Below, one piece after another: positions 1-5,862 of a DNA stretch of 8,114 bases. Made by a program: the position numbers and the translations under genes. Below the pieces are notes generated by a model that saw only the letters and a list, made by a program, of their open reading frames with translations, did not search any database and had not been told where the DNA came from. The first letter of the stretch is position 1; every line of letters begins with the position of its first letter. Source of the stretch: Mollicutes bacterium (GTDB lineage Bacteria; Bacillota_I; Bacilli_A; Izemoplasmatales; Izemoplasmataceae); assembly GCA_003551405.1 (NCBI GenBank), contig PUMO01000049.1:1-8114 (forward strand), written 5' to 3'.

Positions 1-1463
1 ATGGACTGATCATTCTTACGGTTATGAACATGGTCCGCAATGAAAAACACGTTAAGTGGCTGCTTACTGCGTTTATCGCCATGGGCAGCGTGGTTTTCTT
101 GCTCGGGGTCAGTCAGTTCTTTGAATTTGACTTTTTCAGAAGTGAATTTGGCAAGCGGCTCATTTTGCCGGCTGATCTCCATCATATTGCGGATGATTTA
201 GAATTTCGCTTTGGGGCCAACACCATTTACGCCACGATGTATAATACGAACTTTGTGGGATCCTTTGGTGCGTTGATGGTTCCGCTTGCAATTGCACTTT
301 TCTTTTATACTGAGAAACGCAAACACGTGATTTGGTCCGGTGTTTTTGTGGCGATGATGGTGTTTGTGGCCTTTGGTTCCAATTCCCGTGCTGGACTGGT
401 CGGTTTATCTGTAGGTTCACTCATTATGATCTTGTTCTTGCGGGGCATATTAATTAAAAACCCTAAAAAGTTTGCGACAGTTGCCCTTTTGATAGTATCC
501 ATTGGTCTTGTGGTGGACTTAACCGGAGACGGAACGCTCACCAATCAAATTACGAGACTCAACCCTTTCACTGAGGCTGAGCGCATCAGTGATGATCCAG
601 ACGAAGACCTTGATGATCTGGAACGTGAACTTAGGGCCGTTCAATTTGAAGACATCAAGGTGGAGGGGTTCCAAGTTGACTTAAAAACAACCCGGGAAAA
701 CTTGCGCGTTACATTTGATGAAGGCAGTCTCGCTTTTTATGACCTGGACGACAATTCAATTACCGCAAATGTTGAAGACGATGACACAATTACGTTTCCC
801 GAAGATGAATCCGTTGACCAGCAATTTGACATTACCCTGAACCGTGATGACGGTACCTTCACCGTTTCCGGTGAGTATCACCGCGACTTCGATATCACCT
901 ATACCCATGAAGACGGTTTACGGTATATTCGCGGTGGACGCGCTGTTGAACCTGTAACTGCCCCAGCACCGTCCATCATGGATGGATACGGACAATTTGG
1001 TTCAAGCCGGGGTTACATTTGGTCCAGAAGCATTGGTATGCTGCCGGATACACTCGCACTCGGTCATGGACCCGGCATGTACGCCATAGAGTTTCCACAG
1101 AACGATTTTGTAGGTAGGATGAATGAAGATGTCTTCAGCGGTAATCAAATCGTTGATAAGCCGCACAATATGTACTTACAAATCGGCATTGAAACCGGCA
1201 TGGTTTCACTCATCGCCTTGCTCAGTGTTTTTGCAATGTATCTCTTTGACAGTCTTAAACTATTCTTTAAACGCGAATACAAAACCTTGCTTGATTACAC
1301 CGGTGTTGGTACGACCACCGCGGTGACTGCTTATCTCGGTGCAGGGATATTTAACGATCAGATCATCTCTGTAGCCCCGCTCTTTTATGTCATTGTCGGC
1401 CTCGGCATTGCGATTAACGCCATCATCAAACGACAAGATTCCATTGCAGTCAAAGATAAATAA
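1..1463 (+). CDS. Wzy / O-antigen ligase-like polysaccharide polymerase, 5' end cut by window
   Basis: Integral membrane protein that probably polymerises or ligates lipid-linked polysaccharide repeats on the outer face of the membrane. The frame is open back to base 3, so the ATG at 24 is probably internal and N-terminal helices are missing. Numbering from that ATG: hydrophobic helices near 12-30, 78-95, 101-119, 124-143, 150-166, 391-409 and 447-467. The ligase-type SRAGLVG lies at 121-127. The large external loop carries SSRGYIWSRS (327-336), GHGP (347-350) and DKPHNMYLQ followed by ETG (378-392), the conserved Arg/His pattern of the Wzy_C family. Between helix and loop sits a beta-rich, strongly acidic insert (about 205-305), as I recall from Bacillota members of this family. 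It is the only + strand gene here and converges on the lipoprotein gene. The family is secure; polymerase versus ligase is not decided. Confidence 0.88.
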   Translation, partial: GLIILTVMNMVRNEKHVKWLLTAFIAMGSVVFLLGVSQFFEFDFFRSEFGKRLILPADLHHIADDLEFRFGANTIYATMYNTNFVGSFGALMVPLAIALFFYTEKRKHVIWSGVFVAMMVFVAFGSNSRAGLVGLSVGSLIMILFLRGILIKNPKKFATVALLIVSIGLVVDLTGDGTLTNQITRLNPFTEAERISDDPDEDLDDLERELRAVQFEDIKVEGFQVDLKTTRENLRVTFDEGSLAFYDLDDNSITANVEDDDTITFPEDESVDQQFDITLNRDDGTFTVSGEYHRDFDITYTHEDGLRYIRGGRAVEPVTAPAPSIMDGYGQFGSSRGYIWSRSIGMLPDTLALGHGPGMYAIEFPQNDFVGRMNEDVFSGNQIVDKPHNMYLQIGIETGMVSLIALLSVFAMYLFDSLKLFFKREYKTLLDYTGVGTTTAVTAYLGAGIFNDQIISVAPLFYVIVGLGIAINAIIKRQDSIAVKDK

Positions 1464-1526
1464 TGCGTTTGGAACTTAGCATATTTAGGCTCTCAGTCAG
1501 AATTGAGAAACATTCACTAAAATGGT

Positions 1527-1560
1527 AGCACCGTCATCGTCAGATGATGGTGCTTTTTTT
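1527..1560 (+). terminator. Rho-independent terminator of the polymerase gene
   Basis: A 12-bp stem (1527-1538 with 1543-1554, one G-U wobble) closes a GTCA tetraloop and runs into seven T from 1554. It lies 64 nt after the stop codon of the polymerase gene. The rest of the gap to the convergent lipoprotein gene is AT-rich and shows no gene. Confidence 0.93.
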
Positions 1561-1649
1561 ATCAAAACTATTATTACATTGTATATCTTGATGTTTAAGT
1601 GATGAACATGTAGCTCAAGTGGTAATGATTAAATAAATTTGACTTTCAC

Positions 1650-1686
1650 AAAAAAAGCACCATCTCAAAACAATGAGATGATGCTT
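1650..1686 (-). terminator. Rho-independent terminator of the lipoprotein gene
   Basis: Read on the minus strand, a 13-bp stem (1686-1674 with 1667-1655, one U-G wobble) closes a 6-nt loop and is followed by a run of seven T (1656-1650, the first two of them within the stem). It starts 35 nt after the TAA of the lipoprotein gene. Its 3' arm and T tract match those of the convergent terminator at 1527-1560. Confidence 0.93.
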
Positions 1687-1721
1687 AAGATAGTAAAATT
1701 TAATCTAATTTATACCTGTAT

Positions 1722-4355
1722 TTAGTCGACGTATGTAACTTCAATCTCGTCAACTTGAATGGCGCTATCAGCAAATAATGTGAAGTACTCATACGTATCA
1801 CCGGAAAAATCAAAAGTGAAATCATCGCCATCACGGTCTTCACTGATTGTTGTATCATCACTGCCAGGGTTTTCACTGTCTCCAGCGTATACAATCATAT
1901 CTTCGCCTTGGTCAGTACCTAATGTAACAACAATTTCTTCAATGTCAGTAAAGGCATCTTTGTTGTAAAGTTCTCCTTCACCATTGCTTCCTTGCATCCA
2001 TCCTTGTTGGTCCATGAAATCAACATAGCCAAACTCATAGCCTTCTACTGTGAAGGTTTGTTCGGAAGAGTCATAAGAACTCATGCCGGTATCATCAACA
2101 TTAAATGACAGTGTTTCCGTTGCTTCTCCGTTGTCATCTAGTTCTGTTTCTTCTACATGTAGTAAGCGGATTGAATCGTGGAAAATATCACCAACAATAA
2201 ATTCTAATGTCAATTCATCGCCAACCGCAACGTCGGAGAATTCATCGGTCAATTCAATGCGGAAGTCATGCTCGCCGCCTTCAACAAAGAATACACCTTG
2301 TTGTTCACTTACACGAATAACTTCCATGTCTGCGGCTGCAGCGTAAAGTGATTCAGTATATGGATGATTGTCTGCAAGTTCTTCAGCTGTGTAAGCTGTG
2401 ACTGGTTCAACCTCAACCGTGTCATCCTCAGTGATCAACGTATCTTCATATTCAAGCGTCAATGTACGGTTACCGTAGAAGGTTTCAACTTTCAAATCAC
2501 CAAGCAATGTAACATGGTCACCAACGTCAAGACCTGTGCTGCCTTCTACAAAGAGGCCGCGGTTTTCTTCAGGATCTTGAATATAAACGCCATCATCAGT
2601 AACTCGTGTCACAAAACCTTCGACAAGAACACTTTCACCATCAAGGTCTTCTACTTCTTCGTGGTTAACAAATTCGGCAACCGTCATGTTATATTCACTA
2701 ACAACTTCTAAGTTATCAAAGCCGCTACCAATGCGTAGCTGTGGATATTCATCCCAGAACAAGGTTGCGCCTTCAACATTGACAAGCATGCCTGCTTCTA
2801 GATCCTCTAGCATATCAACGACATCAGCGTCACCAACAGAGTTGTCATAACGCGCAGTAATTTCTTGACCCGTTTCAGGATCTTCAAAGACTAAGTCGAC
2901 TTGATCACTAGGTGCTGGCCAATACTCAACTTCTTTAATCAATACGTGATCCATGCTCAAGCGATGGCTCATGTATTCTTCTAAATCGGCGTAATCTTCA
3001 TCCTCGTCGCCCCAGTCAACATCAAATGCGTCGCTACCTAGATCAACCGTGACAGGATCTGGACGGGTGGTTTCTTCATCAGCTTCAGTTGTAATATCAC
3101 CAAATACGAATCCGCTTAGACGGGTAAGACCAAAGATTTCTTCAACTTCGGCTTCTAAATAAAGCGTATCACCAATGGCAATATCACCAGAAACTAAGCT
3201 GTTTGAGTCGAATGCACTGATAGCACCGGTGTCATCTTGAAGAGTGAAGTAACGGTTTGTGAAGTGATCAACCACTTGTGCCTCTACAACAACACTTTCA
3301 CCGCTATCCATTGCAAGCGCGTCTTCAATGCTTACCGTTTCTTCATAGGTTGCGAAATCCATGGTGAATGTTTCAACAACTTCACCAGCATCCGCATCAT
3401 AAAGTTCAAATGTAACAGTATGCACACCGCTCACAGGGAACTCAAGGTCAACAGAATAGGTTTCCTCAAAGTCATGGGCGATCTCAACGCCTTCTTCGTC
3501 ATCTTCGTCATAAAGGAATGTGCCTTCGCCATCTTCTAAGATGTCTTCATCGTCAATGGCAAGGTTCGTTCCGTCTGGTGCGCTAACGTTGAAATATGCA
3601 TTGTCATAGCCCCAGTTATTCACGTACTCTGCCATGAATGTAAGGTCGAACGTTTGCTCAGTTTCAGGCTCAAACGTCAAGTCTTCATCATAATCAAAGG
3701 CATAGACACTAGCGCCTTCAATAACGCTAACATCAAACTCAAGTTCATCCACTTCTTCGCCTTCGCTATCTTCTAAAGTAAGCGTAATGGTATGAACGCC
3801 AAGGTCATCGAAGATTGCTTCAACGTCCCACGCTTCAGCAGCATCTGCGCCAAGCGCTTCAATGGCAACGCCATCTTTAAGCGATTCTTCATCGTAAGTA
3901 AGTGTGGCGGATCCACCTTCAACGGATGCAGTTAACGTTAAATCATCCATTCCAATATGGTTGCCTTCAACCGCATCAATCATGATACCGAATTCACTCG
4001 GCGTACCTGGAATGAACGTTACATCATCAGTATCAGCAGAAAGTTCAAAGTCACTGACGAGATGCTCTGCCAAGTTGCCCTCCGCAAGGTCGGCCAACCA
4101 TTCAGTTTCAGTGCCTTCATAGCCAACTTCTTCCACATACATTTCAAATGCGGAAAGGCCGGCTTCACCGTCTTCACCATCTTCACCCGCAGGGCCTTCA
4201 GGGCCTTGTGGACCCTCTGGTCCTTCTGGTCCTTCTTCGCCTGCAGGGCCTTCAGGGCCTTGTGGTCCTTCTGGTCCTTCGACTTCTTCGCCTTCACATG
4301 CCGCAAGTGACAATGCGCCGACAAGCAATAAAGTTAATAACAATAATTTCTTCAT
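1722..4355 (-). CDS. Large acidic lipoprotein: collagen-like stalk, Ig-like and tandem OB-fold-like modules
   Basis: Predicted surface lipoprotein of 877 aa. The ATG at 4355 is chosen because it directly precedes a signal peptide (MKK, Leu-rich core) with lipobox LAAC, lipidated Cys20; the frame stays open upstream to an ATG at 4442, which would bury the signal. Residues 27-66 are Gly-X-Y collagen-like triplets. Residues 67-90 (LSAFEMYVEEVGY, then TETEWLADL) match the SAYEI...EEWL motif that commonly follows bacterial collagen-like repeats. Then come two beta-sandwich, Ig-like regions (about 101-213 and 214-338), OB-fold-like modules (about 340-420, 430-552, 555-640, 650-735) of the kind seen beside YhcR-type secreted nucleases, and a C-terminal beta domain (about 745-877) ending in IEVTYVD. 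I see no nuclease or other catalytic motif. By hand count the mature part has about 236 Asp/Glu, 17 Lys/Arg and only one Cys. Function unknown; surface binding or scaffolding is inference. Confidence 0.9.
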   Translation of the reverse strand: MKKLLLLTLLLVGALSLAACEGEEVEGPEGPQGPEGPAGEEGPEGPEGPQGPEGPAGEDGEDGEAGLSAFEMYVEEVGYEGTETEWLADLAEGNLAEHLVSDFELSADTDDVTFIPGTPSEFGIMIDAVEGNHIGMDDLTLTASVEGGSATLTYDEESLKDGVAIEALGADAAEAWDVEAIFDDLGVHTITLTLEDSEGEEVDELEFDVSVIEGASVYAFDYDEDLTFEPETEQTFDLTFMAEYVNNWGYDNAYFNVSAPDGTNLAIDDEDILEDGEGTFLYDEDDEEGVEIAHDFEETYSVDLEFPVSGVHTVTFELYDADAGEVVETFTMDFATYEETVSIEDALAMDSGESVVVEAQVVDHFTNRYFTLQDDTGAISAFDSNSLVSGDIAIGDTLYLEAEVEEIFGLTRLSGFVFGDITTEADEETTRPDPVTVDLGSDAFDVDWGDEDEDYADLEEYMSHRLSMDHVLIKEVEYWPAPSDQVDLVFEDPETGQEITARYDNSVGDADVVDMLEDLEAGMLVNVEGATLFWDEYPQLRIGSGFDNLEVVSEYNMTVAEFVNHEEVEDLDGESVLVEGFVTRVTDDGVYIQDPEENRGLFVEGSTGLDVGDHVTLLGDLKVETFYGNRTLTLEYEDTLITEDDTVEVEPVTAYTAEELADNHPYTESLYAAAADMEVIRVSEQQGVFFVEGGEHDFRIELTDEFSDVAVGDELTLEFIVGDIFHDSIRLLHVEETELDDNGEATETLSFNVDDTGMSSYDSSEQTFTVEGYEFGYVDFMDQQGWMQGSNGEGELYNKDAFTDIEEIVVTLGTDQGEDMIVYAGDSENPGSDDTTISEDRDGDDFTFDFSGDTYEYFTLFADSAIQVDEIEVTYVD
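4170..4277 (-). repeat. Two 54-bp tandem units encoding collagen-like Gly-X-Y repeats
   Basis: Unit A (4277-4224) encodes residues 27-44 and unit B (4223-4170) residues 45-62 of the lipoprotein. Both read GPEGPQGPEGPAGE; the last four residues differ (EGPE versus DGED). A 23-bp block is identical between units, with scattered changes elsewhere, which indicates duplication of an 18-residue block within the stalk. Confidence 0.85.
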
Positions 4356-4362
4356 ACTTTTG

Positions 4363-4368
4363 TCTCTC
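4363..4368 (-). promoter_or_regulatory. Weak ribosome binding site next to the lipoprotein start
   Basis: GAGAGA ends 7 nt before the chosen ATG at 4355. It is a poor match to the anti-Shine-Dalgarno but well spaced, and it directly abuts the 3' arm of the inverted repeat at 4369-4390. It supports ATG 4355 as the start without being strong. Confidence 0.45.
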
Positions 4369-4390
4369 GGTGTCAAAATCGCTTGACACC
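4369..4390 (-). promoter_or_regulatory. Perfect inverted repeat in the lipoprotein leader
   Basis: The arms GGTGTCAA and TTGACACC (8 bp, perfect) flank 6 nt. The repeat lies between a strong AGGAGG (4396-4401) and the ATG at 4355, inside the leader transcribed from the promoter at 4464-4492. It could fold in RNA as a translation-control hairpin, or act in DNA as an operator. No T tract follows, so it is not a terminator. Confidence 0.6.
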
Positions 4391-4395
4391 TCAAA

Positions 4396-4401
4396 CCTCC
4401 T
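4396..4401 (-). promoter_or_regulatory. Perfect Shine-Dalgarno, misplaced for the lipoprotein ATG
   Basis: AGGAGG ends 40 nt before the ATG at 4355, too far for normal use. It ends 6 nt before a GTG at 4389 that opens a 31-residue out-of-frame ORF (4389-4294). Folding of the inverted repeat at 4369-4390 would cut the effective distance to the ATG to about 18 nt. Confidence 0.55.
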
Positions 4402-4463
4402 CTTTCTTTTAAAATTGGATTGATTGTTGGGCCGCAACCCACAAACGGTTACACCCTATAATC

Positions 4464-4492
4464 ATCATACCAAAGCGCGCGGAGCGTGTCAA
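4464..4492 (-). promoter_or_regulatory. Sigma-A type promoter of the lipoprotein gene
   Basis: On the minus strand a -35 TTGACA (4492-4487) and a -10 TATGAT (4469-4464) are separated by exactly 17 bp. Both boxes are at or one base from consensus. Transcription would begin near 4457, giving a leader of about 100 nt before the ATG at 4355. Confidence 0.85.
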
Positions 4493-4543
4493 TAAATATA
4501 AGTCTTGCTAAAACGCTTATTCACGCTTTTTACGAAACTTAAT

Positions 4544-4556
4544 TGACAATTTGTCA
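4544..4556. promoter_or_regulatory. 13-bp perfect palindrome upstream of the lipoprotein promoter
   Basis: TGACAA and TTGTCA flank a single central base. The palindrome begins at the base just after the stop codon of the PH-domain gene and lies about 50 bp upstream of the -35 box. It is too AT-rich and has no T tract, so it is a poor terminator; an operator is possible but unproven. Confidence 0.35.
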
Positions 4557-4994
4557 CTACATGCTTTGGCGCTTCACCCACCGTAGTCGTTCACTGGCTT
4601 CACGTGCCATTTCATGGGGATTTTTCACATGTTTAAACCGGTATGTCCTGCCGTCATGGGCATAACACACAATCGTGCCAAAGTGAAATGTCATGCCCAT
4701 CACCGGCACATCGAGATCAATATAATCAATTTGAGCAAATTTCACTTCCTTGGTTGTACGCTTGCCAAGCGTTTGCACCAACCCTTCATCATCTAGCATC
4801 AATTGTTTTTTACGCTGCACAATAACTTGCACAAGGGCTGGCGTTAAATACAAAACCACAAGGATTGTGGCGTAGCCATGCATCCTTTCTTCAAGCGCAA
4901 TGGTAAAAAGCACCATCATGAGACCAAACATTAAAAGACCAAAGGGTCTGATGTACCCTTTGACAATGGGCACCAACGAAAAGCGTGTTTTCAT
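4557..4994 (-). CDS. Small membrane protein with bacterial PH domain
   Basis: A 145-aa protein with two predicted membrane helices (about 16-34 and 41-60), then a basic stop-transfer patch RKK and a cytoplasmic beta-rich domain (about 64-138). The order of strands, the turn DDEGLVQTLGKR, the HDGRTYRF segment and the final KNPHEMAREASERL helix fit the bacterial pleckstrin-homology fold (YdbS/bPH_2 type). The molecular role of such proteins is mostly unknown. Its ATG overlaps the TGA of the PAP2 gene by ATGA, and GGGTGA (5004-4999) lies 4 nt before it, so the two genes are very likely translationally coupled. No clear terminator follows, so transcripts could run on into the lipoprotein gene. 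Fold assignment is by pattern only. Confidence 0.75.
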   Translation of the reverse strand: MKTRFSLVPIVKGYIRPFGLLMFGLMMVLFTIALEERMHGYATILVVLYLTPALVQVIVQRKKQLMLDDEGLVQTLGKRTTKEVKFAQIDYIDLDVPVMGMTFHFGTIVCYAHDGRTYRFKHVKNPHEMAREASERLRWVKRQSM

Positions 4995-5764
4995 TCAATC
5001 ACCCGCTTTTGTACGTAGTGCATCATCATAAACACCACCGGAACACTCACCGTACCAAGCAGCGCCCCAAAGAGTGTATCGGTCACATAATGTGCACCGA
5101 CGGCCACACTGCTGATCATGACAAGCAATACCCAGATAGTCGCTATAAGCATGATTGTAAAGCGCTTTTTCAAAAAAACAATTAAACTAGCGCCGAGTAA
5201 TAGTGCCGCAAACGTTGTATGTCCTGAGGGCAAGGATTGCATCACACTTTCAGTGCTTGCTCCGCTTAAATCAAACCACGCCACAAAATCATCGCCAATC
5301 CCCGGGCGCGGACGTCCAGCGAGAATTTTCAACCCTTGTACGCCTACAATCAAGCCAAAATACGCCATGAGTGTGCTGAGTGCGTGCACATGATAATGCA
5401 GGCTATCTTTACATTTGAAGCCACCCAAAAAGGCTGGCACACTGAGGACAATAAAAATAATCACACTCATAACCCCGTGTGTAAAATAATCATGGGTTTT
5501 TTCATATAAAAGCACACTGAGCACACCATAAACAACAATAAACGCACCGAGTGTCTGTTTTGGCCAGCGTTGATAATGCACACCGATCAAATAGCCTATG
5601 ACCGTACTTAAAAAAAGATAGGTCGGAAAATAGGCAATGGTGCGCACGCCTTCAAAAAAGGCGGAATCAAAAGTGCGGAGCCACCGGCTCAGTGATTGGT
5701 CAAACACCGTTGCTAAAGCGACCGCAATGACGATGCTTGCAATGATAATGATTGTTTTTTTCAT
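4991..5764 (-). CDS. PAP2-family membrane phosphatase with altered motif 3
   Basis: Polytopic membrane phosphatase of 257 aa, probably acting on a lipid phosphate such as undecaprenyl pyrophosphate. Motif 1 is K146-x6-R153-P154 (KILAGRPRP), motif 2 is PSGH at 179-182, motif 3 has S218, H225 and D229. The arginine expected after S218 (SR-x5-H-x3-D) is Ser219. The nucleophile His225, the motif 2 His182 and Asp229 are kept. At least six hydrophobic helices are visible, with an extra N-terminal one (residues 4-19). ATG 5764 was chosen, with GGGG at 5779-5776 11 nt upstream; a TTG at 5785 would add seven polar residues and has a weaker site. It is followed by the PH-domain gene. In a polysaccharide region, carrier-lipid recycling is a reasonable inference. 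Confidence 0.88.
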   Translation of the reverse strand: MKKTIIIIASIVIAVALATVFDQSLSRWLRTFDSAFFEGVRTIAYFPTYLFLSTVIGYLIGVHYQRWPKQTLGAFIVVYGVLSVLLYEKTHDYFTHGVMSVIIFIVLSVPAFLGGFKCKDSLHYHVHALSTLMAYFGLIVGVQGLKILAGRPRPGIGDDFVAWFDLSGASTESVMQSLPSGHTTFAALLLGASLIVFLKKRFTIMLIATIWVLLVMISSVAVGAHYVTDTLFGALLGTVSVPVVFMMMHYVQKRVIE

Positions 5765-5799
5765 CTGTGTCACGTCCCCGTTCAATCTATCTTTACTTT

Positions 5800-5805
5800 A
5801 TCATA
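5800..5805 (-). promoter_or_regulatory. Possible -10 box for the PAP2/PH-domain pair
   Basis: TATGAT on the minus strand lies 35 nt before the PAP2 ATG. Because a terminator sits just upstream (5823-5862), this gene pair should need its own promoter. No good -35 box is found at 17 bp, where only a T-rich stretch from the terminator tail lies, so the call is weak. Confidence 0.35.
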
Positions 5806-5822
5806 AACACACTCTTCCCATG

Positions 5823-5862
5823 AAAAAAACACGCATCACTCCGCGCCTGGATGCGTGTTTTT
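5823..5862 (-). terminator. Terminator overlapping the 3' end of the epimerase gene
   Basis: A perfect 13-bp stem (5862-5850 with 5837-5825) with a 12-nt loop is followed on the minus strand by T to 5823. The 5' arm encodes part of the epimerase C terminus (around KNTHP), the loop codes its last residues, and the TGA stop (5838-5836) spans the loop and 3' arm. On the + strand the stem is also followed by T, so it may work both ways. Confidence 0.88.

Noticed and set aside
1608..1627. Sequence like a tRNA D-arm (TAGCTCAAGTGGTAAT)
   Set aside because: No acceptor stem, anticodon arm or T-arm can be built around it, and the D stem does not close.
3957..4310. Open frames on the + strand across the lipoprotein gene
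   Set aside because: They mirror the acidic, GXY-repeat codons of the real gene, lack ribosome sites and show no recognisable protein features.
4365..4388. TTGACA in the leader repeat as a second -35 box
   Set aside because: No acceptable -10 box lies about 17 bp downstream on the minus strand.
4356..4442. Longer N terminus for the lipoprotein from ATG 4442
   Set aside because: It would place 29 residues before the signal peptide and bury the lipobox; ATG 4355 gives a normal lipoprotein signal.
4505..4530. AAGCGT-rich stretch as terminator of the PH-domain gene
   Set aside because: The copies are direct, not inverted, so no stem forms and no T tract follows one.
5765..5785. TTG start at 5785 for the PAP2 protein
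   Set aside because: The added residues are polar and precede the first helix, and its upstream sequence is a weaker ribosome site than the GGGG before ATG 5764; it remains possible.
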